Shown: positions 8,950 through 17,257 of the stretch, piece after piece
Numbering within the stretch: the first letter of the stretch is position 1
Layout of the letters: each line of letters opens with the position of its first letter
Source of the DNA: Natronospirales bacterium
GTDB taxonomy: Bacteria > Pseudomonadota > Gammaproteobacteria > Natronospirales > REEB76
Direction of reading: 5' to 3'
Assembly (NCBI GenBank): GCA_021816765.1
Contig: JAKAXB010000004.1
Span: forward strand, 145,556-209,555
DNA: 64,000 nucleotides
Notes under the pieces: model-generated
What the model was told of the DNA's origin: nothing
What the model saw: only the letters and a program-made list of their open reading frames with translations
The model's database searches: none
Position numbers and translations under genes: made by a program

Positions 8950-9960
8950 ATGGCACGTGTCAATTACGGTTCTGCTATCCGCGAGGCTTTCGTTTACCTG
9001 CTCGATCGCTATCCCAAGGTGTTTGTGATCGGTCAAGGCCTGTGGGCTAAGTGGTACGTGGGCAACTCTATGACCGATCTGGACAAGTTTTACGGGACCG
9101 AACGGATCATGGATTCGCCGGTATCGGAGCTGGCCTGTACCGGGGCGGCGGTAGGTGCGTCATTGTGCGGTTACCGGCCCATCGTGGTGCATCCTCGCAT
9201 GGATTTTATGCTTTACGCTATGGATGCCATTGTGAATCAGGCGGCCAAGTGGTCCCACATGGTAGGTGGTCAGGCCCACCCCGCGGTAACCATCCGCGGC
9301 ATCATCAACCGCGGCGGTGAGCAGGGGGCACAGCATTCCCAAGCCTTGCACGCTTGGTTCGCTCACATACCTGGGCTTCGAGTGGTGATGCCTGCCACTC
9401 CTCAGGATGCCCGTGATCTTTTGATCGCCAGCGTGCTGTGCGACGACCCGGTGCTCTATCTCGATGACCGCTGGTTGTATGAATTGGAAGAAGATCTACC
9501 GCCGGTGGTGGAGTGCCCGCTAGAGCAGGAAGGCTCGCGGGTGGTTAGTAGGGGTGATGATGTGACCTTGGTGGGAGCAGGTTACTCGGCGTGGCTGTGC
9601 AGGGAGGCGGCTGCCGCACTCCAACAACGAAGCATCTCTGCGGAAGTAATAGATTTGCGCGTGCTCAATCCCTTGGACGTTTCTACTGTAATCCAATCTG
9701 TAGAGAAGACGGGTCGGTTGTGTGTAGTGGATGGTAGCTGGAGCAGCTGTGGTTTGGCGGGTGAGGTTATTGCAAGGGTATCTGAAACATTATCGCCCCG
9801 TAAGCTTTTGGGGGCGCCGGTACGCATCACTCTCCCCGATGCTCCGGCCCCGACCAGCGGTTTTCTGGAGAAATTGTATTATCCGACATTGGATACGATT
9901 ATGGAGACTGTTGCGCGTCTTGTGATTAGGGAGGGAGTACATGCTAAAGCGGTTGATTGA
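8950..9960 (+). CDS. Thiamine-diphosphate-dependent E1 component, beta subunit-like
   Basis: I chose ATG 8950, one base after the alpha-subunit stop; ATG 8932 in the same frame would overlap the alpha gene. The product (336 residues) begins MARVNYGSAIREAF, typical of the Transket_pyr domain. It has DSPVSELACTGAAVGASLCG with the Glu that activates the thiamine aminopyrimidine ring, NRGGEQGAQHSQALHAWFAHIPGLRVVMPATP, and a C-terminal transketolase_C domain with VTLVGAGYS and VIDLRVLNPLD. Together with the alpha subunit it forms a complete heterotetrameric E1. It overlaps the next gene by 20 bp. Operon position between an aminotransferase and the initiating sugar transferase argues for a role in sugar-nucleotide modification. 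Confidence 0.85.
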   Translation: MARVNYGSAIREAFVYLLDRYPKVFVIGQGLWAKWYVGNSMTDLDKFYGTERIMDSPVSELACTGAAVGASLCGYRPIVVHPRMDFMLYAMDAIVNQAAKWSHMVGGQAHPAVTIRGIINRGGEQGAQHSQALHAWFAHIPGLRVVMPATPQDARDLLIASVLCDDPVLYLDDRWLYELEEDLPPVVECPLEQEGSRVVSRGDDVTLVGAGYSAWLCREAAAALQQRSISAEVIDLRVLNPLDVSTVIQSVEKTGRLCVVDGSWSSCGLAGEVIARVSETLSPRKLLGAPVRITLPDAPAPTSGFLEKLYYPTLDTIMETVARLVIREGVHAKAVD

Positions 9961-10675
9961 TATTGTCGCGTCGGCGGTGGGATTGCTGTTTGCTTTGCCC
10001 GTCTTGTTGCCGATCATGTTTTTGGTATGGCGCCAGGATCGTCACTCGCCTTTTTACATTGCGCCGAGGGTAGGCAGGGGTGGGGGCATATTCCGCATGG
10101 TCAAGCTACGCTCAATGGCGGTGAATGCAGACTGCTCGGGAGTGGATTCTACTTCCGGCAATGATCCACGTATTATTCCCATGGGCTACTTCATCCGCCG
10201 TTATAAACTGGACGAGTTAACCCAACTGTGGAACGTGCTCAAGGGTGACATGAGCCTTGTTGGCCCGCGCCCTAACGTCAAGCGGGAGACTGACCTCTAT
10301 ACGGCTAAAGAACAGCGGCTACTCTCGGTTAAGCCAGGCATCACCGATCTCGCTTCCATCGTATTTTCGGACGAGGGTGATATTCTCAAGGATGAATCTG
10401 ACCCGGATATTGCCTACAACCAGCTTATTCGTCCCTGGAAAAGCCGACTCGGGCTCTTTTATATTGATCATGGTAGCCTTTGGCTGGATCTTCAAATTAT
10501 TACATTAACAGCGCTGGCTGTCGTATCGCGCGAAAAGGCTTTACGAGGTGTGATGCAGATTCTTGCAGAACTGCATGCGGATGAAGCCTTGCAGCGGGTG
10601 GCAAGTCGCAGGGAGCCGCTTATCCCTGCTCCTCCGCCCGGTGCAACCGGTATCGTCATGTCACGAGAGATCTGA
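9941..10675 (+). CDS. Initiating sugar-phosphate transferase (short PglC/WcaJ-type phosphoglycosyl transferase)
   Basis: The 244-residue monotopic enzyme has a single N-terminal hydrophobic hairpin (residues about 10-30) and the catalytic core of bacterial sugar transferases: KLRSMAVNAD, RRYKLDELTQLWNVLKGDMSLVGPRPN and KPGITDLASIVFSDE. It lacks the extra membrane domain of WbaP/WcaJ and resembles PglC-size enzymes. It should transfer a sugar phosphate from a UDP-sugar to undecaprenyl phosphate, starting the cluster 1 repeat. Given the dehydratase and aminotransferase nearby, a diamino- or amino-6-deoxy-HexNAc donor is plausible. The coding region overlaps the E1 beta gene by 20 bp. It ends before a 176 bp gap with hairpins. 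Confidence 0.88.
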   Translation: MLKRLIDIVASAVGLLFALPVLLPIMFLVWRQDRHSPFYIAPRVGRGGGIFRMVKLRSMAVNADCSGVDSTSGNDPRIIPMGYFIRRYKLDELTQLWNVLKGDMSLVGPRPNVKRETDLYTAKEQRLLSVKPGITDLASIVFSDEGDILKDESDPDIAYNQLIRPWKSRLGLFYIDHGSLWLDLQIITLTALAVVSREKALRGVMQILAELHADEALQRVASRREPLIPAPPPGATGIVMSREI

Positions 10676-10851
10676 TTACCTCTTCCATGAGCGGAAGGCT
10701 GATGAGTCGGGGCTCTTCAAACGCCCCACACGGTTGCCTACCAGAGCTTTGGAAAGGTGAAGCCACAGAGTGCATACTCTGCTTTATGGGGTAGCATGGA
10801 ATAAATACGATGGATCATAGCCTAAGGATTCCGGGGTGAAGGGAGGACAAG
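10676..10851 (+). other. Intergenic leader with two hairpins upstream of the 4,6-dehydratase gene
   Basis: This 176 bp gap holds GGGGC/GCCCC pairing around a 9-base loop (about 10709-10727) and a perfect hairpin CAGAGT-GCAT-ACTCTG at 10766-10781 followed by CTTTAT. The latter could be a weak terminator or mRNA processing element. A good Shine-Dalgarno (GGGAGGAC) precedes the ATG at 10852. I see no clear protein-coding content. Confidence 0.3.
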
Positions 10852-12747
10852 ATGAGAAAAAGAGACTTTTTGCCATACGCTACAAAGCGAATTCTCATAT
10901 TTCTGCATGACTTGGCGTGGGTGCCTATCTGTATCTCCTTTAGTTATTGGCTGCGCTTCAATTTTGCTGCGATCCCCGCATTAAGGAGTGCTGGTCTCGT
11001 TGAACTGATGTTGGTCGCCGTTGTTATAAATGGGCTGATGTTCTGGCTTTTTGGCTGTTACCGGGGCATCTGGCGATTTGCCTCGATTCCAGACTTGCTT
11101 CGTCTCATCAAGGCTGTCGCCGCCGGCGACATCGGGACAATACTTGTTTGTTTCATGATCGGCCGGTTGGAGGGTATCCCGCGCTCGGTACTGGTGCTGT
11201 ATCCAATCCTGCTGGTGGGGGCGCTGGCAAGTGCGCGTATTGCCTATCGCGTAGTGAGAGATCAGGGCCTGAAGTTCGATTTTGAACAGGGAACACGAGT
11301 GTTGCTGGTGGGGGCAGGCCACGCTGGGGAGATGCTGGTGCGCGATATCGAGCATCATGGTCAGTTTTCCCCGGTGGCTTTTGTTGACGATGATCCTCAG
11401 AAACAAGGGCACGAGGTGCGCGGAATACGTGTGTGTGGCACGATCGAAGATCTTCCCCGATTGCTTGAGGAACTGGACATCCAGATGGTGTTGGCCACAA
11501 TGCCGTCTGCGCCCCTCAACGTGCTGGAACGGATGGTCAGGGTGTGTGCCGAGCGGGGCATTAAATGCCGTACGCTGCCCTCCTTGTCTGAGCTCGCAGA
11601 TGGTCGTATTGAAGTGGCGCGTCTGCGGACGGTCACGGTCGAGGATCTTCTCGGGCGCGATCCGGTCGAGCTCGATCAACAATCAGTGGTTTCATTTCTC
11701 AGCGGTAAGCGCGTCCTGGTCACGGGTGGCGGTGGTTCCATCGGTTCGGAGCTGTGCCGCCAGATCAGCCGGCATAATCCCGACCTGCTGATAGTGCTGG
11801 ATAGCTGTGAATACAACCTGTACCGCATAGACCAAGCGCTCAACACGCACGGCAAACCGCTGGTGTTCAACAGCATGCTTGGCGATGTACGGGATGAGTA
11901 CACAATCGAGTCTCTTTTTGCAAGAGTCAAGCCACACGTTGTGTTCCATGCGGCAGCCTACAAGCATGTTCCCATGGTGGAAGACAATGTGATCGAAGGT
12001 GTTCGGAATAATGTCTTTGGCACCCGCACCGTTGCGGATGCTGCCTTGCGCCATGGTGCAGAAAAATTTGTACTGATTTCTACGGACAAGACCGTCAATC
12101 CCACCAATATCATGGGGACTACCAAGCGGGTGGCGGAAATTTATTGCCAGGCACTTGGATACAGCAATGGGACGCAGTTTGTGACCACACGGTTCGGCAA
12201 TGTGCTGGCATCGGCCGGCTCCGTAGTGCCGTTATTCGAACGTCAGATCGCAGCCGGCGGTCCGGTAACCGTGACTCATCCGGAGATTACGCGCTACTTC
12301 ATGACCATCCCCGAAGCGGCCAGCCTTATCCTGCAGGCCGGCGCCATCGGTAAGGGCGGAGAAATATTGGTGTTGGATATGGGTAAGCCGGTACTGATAC
12401 GCGAACTTGCTGAAAAAATGATCATGTTGTCTGGTTTGCAGCCGAGCCGGGATATCCAAATTGCTTATACCGGTCTTCGTCCGGGTGAAAAAATGCATGA
12501 AGAGCTTTTCTATGAAAAAGAAGAGTTGCAGGGCACCACTCATCCCAAGCTGCTACTGGCGAATTCTATACCGGCGGAGCTTGCCACGGTACGTAAAGGC
12601 CTCGATATGCTTTCGAAAGCCGTGGAAAAATCCGATGTGGATGGGGTCAGAGCCCTGTTGAAGTCATTGGTCCCGGAATTCAATCCAACGTTTCTGCACG
12701 AGCAAGAGATGAAGAAAAGCGCATCGCTCAGGCTCGTGAAAACGTGA
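10852..12747 (+). CDS. Membrane-bound nucleoside-diphosphate sugar 4,6-dehydratase (WbpM/CapD family)
   Basis: The 631-residue protein has four N-terminal membrane spans (residues about 15-125), a first Rossmann-like CoA_binding domain (VLLVGAGHAGEMLVRDI) and a second SDR domain with GGGGSIG at 292-298. The catalytic region reads STDKTVNPTNIMGTTKRVAE, where Met-Lys replaces the usual Tyr-x3-Lys, as in WbpM/FlaA1-type enzymes. WbpM converts UDP-GlcNAc to UDP-2-acetamido-2,6-dideoxy-D-xylo-hexos-4-ulose, the substrate for QuiNAc, FucNAc or bacillosamine branches. The DegT enzyme of the same cluster is its likely successor. The protein length is normal for the family. Confidence 0.9.
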   Translation: MRKRDFLPYATKRILIFLHDLAWVPICISFSYWLRFNFAAIPALRSAGLVELMLVAVVINGLMFWLFGCYRGIWRFASIPDLLRLIKAVAAGDIGTILVCFMIGRLEGIPRSVLVLYPILLVGALASARIAYRVVRDQGLKFDFEQGTRVLLVGAGHAGEMLVRDIEHHGQFSPVAFVDDDPQKQGHEVRGIRVCGTIEDLPRLLEELDIQMVLATMPSAPLNVLERMVRVCAERGIKCRTLPSLSELADGRIEVARLRTVTVEDLLGRDPVELDQQSVVSFLSGKRVLVTGGGGSIGSELCRQISRHNPDLLIVLDSCEYNLYRIDQALNTHGKPLVFNSMLGDVRDEYTIESLFARVKPHVVFHAAAYKHVPMVEDNVIEGVRNNVFGTRTVADAALRHGAEKFVLISTDKTVNPTNIMGTTKRVAEIYCQALGYSNGTQFVTTRFGNVLASAGSVVPLFERQIAAGGPVTVTHPEITRYFMTIPEAASLILQAGAIGKGGEILVLDMGKPVLIRELAEKMIMLSGLQPSRDIQIAYTGLRPGEKMHEELFYEKEELQGTTHPKLLLANSIPAELATVRKGLDMLSKAVEKSDVDGVRALLKSLVPEFNPTFLHEQEMKKSASLRLVKT

Positions 12748-12802
12748 GCCGCATCCCAAGACTGCACATCAAGATATTCAGTTGCTAGCTAAACGAGTGC
12801 GA

Positions 12803-12821
12803 CTCCGCCAGGATAGCGGAG
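12803..12821 (+). terminator. Hairpin between dehydratase and ligase copy A
   Basis: CTCCGC (12803-12808) pairs with GCGGAG (12816-12821) around a 7-base loop. GTGCTCGGGGTTTTG follows, with a four-T run 14 bases after the stem. This is a weak intrinsic terminator candidate or a leader structure 33 bp upstream of the ligase start. Confidence 0.25.
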
Positions 12822-12854
12822 GTGCTCGGGGTTTTGACCGTGAAAGGAGCAGGC

Positions 12855-13638
12855 GTGTCCGCGGATAATTCTCCCGTTGCTTCGCCGGCATCCGGACTGT
12901 TGCGCTACGCGGTCATGGTGCTGGTATTGGCGTTCCCGTCCGTCTGCCTGCTGGTGAACCGGGGCGACAGTATCGGCCTCGGCCTGCTTGCCTTACTTGG
13001 ATTCTGGGTGGGGTTCCGGGAGGGGTTTGCCCGCACCCTGAAGCGGGAAGATGGGTATGTGGCGCTGGCCTTTTTCGCCTTCTTTGTGGTGGCCGTGCTG
13101 TCTTACGAATTCGGCCAGGCGACCTATGACGGCTTCCGCTTCCTGGGCCGGGACCTGCGTTTTCTGCTCATCGTGCCGGTATTGGTACTGTTCCGCCGCT
13201 ATCCGCCGCCGGCCAAAATCGTGTTCATCGGACTTGCCATCGGCGGGCTGCTGACAGGCGCTTATTCCCTGGTGGAATTCCTGCACGCGCCGGCCGCCTA
13301 CCGTGCCCAGGCGGAGACGGATCTGCCGATCATGTTCGGTGATCTCACCGCAAGCATTGTGCTAATGCTGGCAGCGGCCTACGGGCTGGTGGTGTCAGCC
13401 CGGAAACTATGGCTGACGGCGGGGTATCTTTTCTGCCTGCTTTTGGGACTCACCGCCGTCATCCTGTCCGGCACCCGCGGGGCGTGGGTGGCGCTTCTGC
13501 TGTTGCTGCCGCTGCTGTTCGGGCTGCTCGGCCGGGTGACGCACAAGCGATATCTGGCGCTGATCGTGGTTTCCCTGTTGGTGCTGTTTGCAGGAGCGTT
13601 AGCGATTTCCAGAACGGATGTGCGCAGCCGCCTGAGCC
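12855..13638 (+). repeat. Long direct repeat, copy A (5' part of ligase gene)
   Basis: This 784 bp stretch matches 33741-34524 without any gap at a constant offset of 20,886 bp. By eye I count about 16 mismatches, close to 98% identity. Similarity then falls sharply, though reading frame and spacing stay collinear to the end of the gene. Confidence 0.9.
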
Positions 13639-14612
13639 GGGTTATCGAAGGGATTTCACTCTACCAAACTGCTTTGCGCTCGCTACCCCTGGACCGGGGA
13701 AATAACATCCAGGATGTACCGTTCTGCGACGACCAGAGTCAGTTCCTGCAAGGCTGGTTAACCCTCAGTGGGCAAGACGGTGGCGATATTCTTACAGCTA
13801 AAATCGTGCGGGATCCCGCACTGAGTGCTGACAGACACTTGGATGTTATGTGTCATAACGGCTATGTTATTCGCATTTGGAATTCTGGAAAATTGAACGG
13901 TCGACTTGTCTTCGAGAGAATGGTGAACGGAGTCCATGCGCCTCAGGTCACACGCTTAGTCGTGAAGGGTGTTGGTATAGTATTTTTGTCTGACAAAGAT
14001 GCTCAGACAGTGCATGTTGATATACAGAATTATCATATGCTTGTATTGCATGGTCCTCCTAATTCCGGGTGGGGGTTATCTGTGATTGTGACGCCAGGCC
14101 AGACATTGTGGCTGGTACCCGTGGAAAGCTACTTTGGCGAGTACCGCTATACATTGATGAATACGTCAGTGGGCCAGCGCTTCGAGATGTGGCGGGCGGC
14201 CTGGCATATGTTTTTGGATCATCCCGTGCTGGGTATCGGTACCGGAGCATTTTATGAGGACGCGCAGCAGATGGCGCACCGCGGTTTGATCGCTCCTCCG
14301 GCCGCGCAGTATGACCATCCCCACAGCGACTATTTCGATGCCCTGTCGAGCCGCGGAATACTGGGATTGCTGGCGTTGTTCGCATTGCTGGGGGTTCCGG
14401 CAATCTACTTCGTGCGTGCCGTGAAAAGCGGCGACGAAACTTCCCATGCCGTGGGACTGGCGGGGTTGCTGCTGGTATGCGGGTTCGCCATTTTCGGCCT
14501 GACCGACACCGTCTTTATCCATTCCATGAACATCAGTTGGTATGTGATCTATATTGCCCTGTTCATGGCGCTGCTGAAACCGGATAGTGCAAAAGTGGCT
14601 TCAGCGAAGTGA
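12855..14612 (+). CDS. O-antigen ligase (WaaL)-like membrane protein, copy A
   Basis: The 585-residue protein starts at GTG 12855, behind AAGGAGCAGGC. The same start and ribosome binding site occur in copy B (33741), which settles the choice over the ATG at 12822. It has about ten membrane segments split by a large extracytoplasmic region at residues about 262-440. It also carries the Wzy_C region GTRGAWVALLLLLPLLFG and the conserved WHMFLDHPVLGIGTG...HPHSDYFDALSSRG segment, whose His-containing HPHSDY is typical of WaaL-type ligases. Such enzymes move undecaprenyl-linked polysaccharide to lipid A-core or other acceptors. Residues 1-261 are nearly identical to copy B, while the loop is strongly diverged. 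A polymerase role cannot be excluded. Confidence 0.8.
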   Translation: MSADNSPVASPASGLLRYAVMVLVLAFPSVCLLVNRGDSIGLGLLALLGFWVGFREGFARTLKREDGYVALAFFAFFVVAVLSYEFGQATYDGFRFLGRDLRFLLIVPVLVLFRRYPPPAKIVFIGLAIGGLLTGAYSLVEFLHAPAAYRAQAETDLPIMFGDLTASIVLMLAAAYGLVVSARKLWLTAGYLFCLLLGLTAVILSGTRGAWVALLLLLPLLFGLLGRVTHKRYLALIVVSLLVLFAGALAISRTDVRSRLSRVIEGISLYQTALRSLPLDRGNNIQDVPFCDDQSQFLQGWLTLSGQDGGDILTAKIVRDPALSADRHLDVMCHNGYVIRIWNSGKLNGRLVFERMVNGVHAPQVTRLVVKGVGIVFLSDKDAQTVHVDIQNYHMLVLHGPPNSGWGLSVIVTPGQTLWLVPVESYFGEYRYTLMNTSVGQRFEMWRAAWHMFLDHPVLGIGTGAFYEDAQQMAHRGLIAPPAAQYDHPHSDYFDALSSRGILGLLALFALLGVPAIYFVRAVKSGDETSHAVGLAGLLLVCGFAIFGLTDTVFIHSMNISWYVIYIALFMALLKPDSAKVASAK

Positions 14613-15316
14613 TTGGGCTCCAGGTATTCTTGCGGGGCGACGGTCTCGATTGTGATGGGAGCGGCGATATTCGCCGCGATGGATTTCGTAGGAGCGGCGA
14701 CATTCGCCGCGACTGAAATCTGGTCGCGGTGTATGACACCGCTCCTACGAAACCACAAACCCAGACCATCACGGTGGAAATCGCCGCTTCTACCATAAAA
14801 ACCTGAAGAACATGTGGCGGCAGTCGTCCAGGCCACAATTCGTGGCAGGTGCAGCTATCCCTGCAAATCAAAGCTGTACACACGACCGTTGCTATTGGGA
14901 TTGCTGTTGTCAGAGGTAGAGAACAATAGCCGGTTCTGCCAATGGGAGTAGGCACCGCCGCCAAAGGCCCTGATGCAGAAGTGAAGCGCGTGGGCGGGGG
15001 CGAGCGACGTGTCGTCCTCCGGGGTGTGGCGCGGGAATCCGGGATGTGGGTCACGCTGGGATGCGATGCGGGTGACGCGCATCCGCCCGTACAAGTGACG
15101 CTGGATCAAAGGGCAGGCACCCATCCACATGCGATCCGACATCCTGCCGAGGACAGGAGCGTGGCCGGCTTTCGTGTAAAATGCGCGGCTTTGTCAATCC
15201 AGAGGGCGCACGGGCCGCCGGCCGGATCGGTCAGCACGATGATTGACGCCCGTGGATTGGATGCGCAGGATACCCTCAAGAACCATTATTCTCCGCTTCA
15301 ATGGGACCAGGCTGAA
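14613..15316. other. 704 bp intergenic region: REP array, then non-coding or decayed sequence
   Basis: Positions 14656-14794 are an array of REP-like units, annotated separately. From about 14800 to 15316 no convincing gene is visible on either strand. A minus-strand frame ending near 14855 reads SHWQNRLLFSTSDNSNPNSN, which looks protein-like and could be a remnant of a lost gene, but I cannot name a family. TAAAAT at 15177-15182 could act as a -10 for the following asparagine-synthase operon, but lacks a good -35. Confidence 0.4.
14656..14794. repeat. REP-like palindrome array (two direct, two inverted units)
   Basis: Units: GGAGCGGCGATATTCGCCGC at 14658-14677, GGAGCGGCGACATTCGCCGC at 14691-14710, an inverted TCGCGGTGTATGACACCGC with GCTCCTAC at 14724-14748, and a degenerate inverted unit ending TCGCCGCTTCTACC near 14780-14794. 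These match the GTAGGAGCGGC...GCCGCGA type of REP sequence common in gammaproteobacteria. A related array follows ligase copy B. Confidence 0.8.
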
Positions 15317-17257
15317 ATGTGCGGGATTGCGGGTATTTACACCTTTGGTCGGGAGCATGACGGCGCGGAACTGCGCCGCCGGGTCGAGGCGATGGATGCC
15401 ACGCTGCGGCATCGCGGGCCCGATTCCACCGATACCTGGATTGATGCGGAGGCCGGCATCGGTCTGGGGCATACGCGCCTCGCCATTCGTGAGTTGTCCC
15501 CGCTCGGCGACCAGCCCATGGTGTCTTCCTGCGGCCGCTTTGTAATTGTGTACAACGGCGAGGTCTATTCCAACGCGGAACTCGCCGCCGATCTTGCGGG
15601 CACCGGCCGTCATTTGAAGGGGCATTCCGACACCGAGGCCATGCTCGAAGCCTGCGCCGAATGGGGCGTCGAACGCTCGGTTACCCGATTCATCGGCATG
15701 TTTGCCTTCGCGCTGTTCGACAGGAAGGAACGCGAACTCTATTTGGTGCGGGATCGTCTGGGGAAGAAGCCGCTCTACTGGGGCATTCTCGGCGGACGCC
15801 TGTTGTTCGGTTCGGAGTTGAAAGCGCTCCGCGCCGTCGGCGGCTGGACTCCGGAATTGGATCGCAACGCGCTTGCCTCATTCCTGCGGCACGATTACAT
15901 TCCCGCGCCGCACACCATATATAAGGGTGTGCAAAAGCTGGAACCCGGTTGCCTGTTGCGCGTCGGCCCCGATGGATCTCCAAAGATCAGCAGGTACTGG
16001 GACGCGCGGGTCATGGTGGAATCGGGCATCCGCAATCCCGCCCAGGGTAACGAACACGAATTGGTTGACGAGTTCGATGTCCTGCTGCGTGATGCGGTGA
16101 AGCGGCGCATGGTATCCGACGTGCCGCTGGGCAGTCTGCTGTCCGGCGGAGTGGACTCCTCCCTCATTACCGCACTCATGGCGGAACAGAGCCGCCAGCC
16201 CATCAACACGTTTTCCATCGGATTCCAGGAAAGCGAGTACAACGAGGCGCCCTATGCCAAGCAGATCGCGCAACATCTGCATACCCATCACACCGAGCTT
16301 TATGTGGAGCCGGTGCACGCCCTGGAAATAATCCCCAAGTTACCGTACTGGTATGATGAGCCGTTCGCGGATTCTTCGCAGATACCCACCATACTGGTGT
16401 GCGAACTGACCCGGAAGTATGTGACCGTGGTGCTGTCCGGCGACGGCGGAGACGAGGTGTTTGCGGGGTATGGACGGTACCAGACCGGCTTGAACCTGTG
16501 GGGCAGGGCAGACGCCGCACCCACACCCATACGAAATGCCCTGGCCGGGGTTTTACTCCGTGTGCCGCCGGCACTGCTGAACAAGTGTCTGGCGCGGATT
16601 CCGGGGCGAAAATATTCAACACAACGCGGAACCAAATTGCACGAAGCCGCCAGGGCCATACTCCGGCAAGACCCCGACGCCATGTACCGCCAGATGATGA
16701 GCCATTGGGACGAACCGAACGCCATGGTGAGGCAGGCCGGTGAAACCCAAGGTATTCTGTGGGACAGGACAGTGGCCCGCTCGATTCCCAATCTGCTGGA
16801 TCGCATGCAGTTCTATGACTCGGTTACCTACCTGCCCGACGACATCCTGGTCAAGGTGGACCGCGCCGGCATGAGCGTCTCGCTGGAAGCGCGCTCCCCG
16901 CTCCTGGATCATCGTGTCTTCGAGCAGGCGTGGCGTCTGCCTCGACGCATGAAATTCCGCAATGGCGAGACCAAGTGGATCTTGCGTCAGTCCCTGTATA
17001 AGCGCGTACCGCGTCAGTTGATCGAGCGTCCGAAGATGGGTTTCGGTGTGCCGATTGACCACTGGCTGCGCGGACCGATACGCGACTGGGCAGAGAACCT
17101 GCTGGATGAGAAGCGTTTGACATCACAGGGTCTGCTCGATCCCGCTCCTGTCCGCGAACGCTGGAAAGCCCATCTGCAAGGCGCCAACTGGGCCTATCCG
17201 TTGTGGAATGTACTCATGTTGCAAGCGTGGCTTGACGCCAATCCGGGAGTCTCATGA
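15317..17257 (+). CDS. asnB: Asparagine synthase-like glutamine amidotransferase, cluster 2 copy
   Basis: The frame is open further upstream, but the catalytic Cys must be residue 2, so translation starts at ATG 15317 (MCGIAGIYTF). The 646-residue product has RGPDSTDTW, YNGEVYSNAEL, and the synthetase PP-loop SGGVDSS at residues 276-282, followed by SGDGGDEVFAGYGRY. It differs clearly from the cluster 1 copy. Cluster 2 also encodes a predicted UDP-GalNAcA pathway (29666 and 30973). In Pseudomonas aeruginosa O6 a homologue (WbpS) accompanies WbpO/WbpP and amidates the uronic acid, so sugar amidation is my preferred role (inference). Its stop overlaps the ABC permease start (ATGA at 17254). Confidence 0.88.
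   Translation: MCGIAGIYTFGREHDGAELRRRVEAMDATLRHRGPDSTDTWIDAEAGIGLGHTRLAIRELSPLGDQPMVSSCGRFVIVYNGEVYSNAELAADLAGTGRHLKGHSDTEAMLEACAEWGVERSVTRFIGMFAFALFDRKERELYLVRDRLGKKPLYWGILGGRLLFGSELKALRAVGGWTPELDRNALASFLRHDYIPAPHTIYKGVQKLEPGCLLRVGPDGSPKISRYWDARVMVESGIRNPAQGNEHELVDEFDVLLRDAVKRRMVSDVPLGSLLSGGVDSSLITALMAEQSRQPINTFSIGFQESEYNEAPYAKQIAQHLHTHHTELYVEPVHALEIIPKLPYWYDEPFADSSQIPTILVCELTRKYVTVVLSGDGGDEVFAGYGRYQTGLNLWGRADAAPTPIRNALAGVLLRVPPALLNKCLARIPGRKYSTQRGTKLHEAARAILRQDPDAMYRQMMSHWDEPNAMVRQAGETQGILWDRTVARSIPNLLDRMQFYDSVTYLPDDILVKVDRAGMSVSLEARSPLLDHRVFEQAWRLPRRMKFRNGETKWILRQSLYKRVPRQLIERPKMGFGVPIDHWLRGPIRDWAENLLDEKRLTSQGLLDPAPVRERWKAHLQGANWAYPLWNVLMLQAWLDANPGVS

Noticed and set aside
10699..10760. 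CTGATGAG followed by a GC hairpin and later GGAAAGG, suggesting a hammerhead ribozyme
   Set aside because: After the putative stem II the required GAAA does not follow, and no stem III or cleavage triplet can be drawn.
14942..15316. N-terminal extension of about 125 residues on the second asparagine-synthase frame
   Set aside because: The class II amidotransferase needs Cys at position 2, which is only met by the ATG at 15317; the upstream residues look non-coding.
2645..17257. The two AsnB-like genes as a tandem duplication bracketing part of cluster 1
   Set aside because: They are only family-level homologues with many differences and no shared nucleotide stretches, unlike the two ligase genes.
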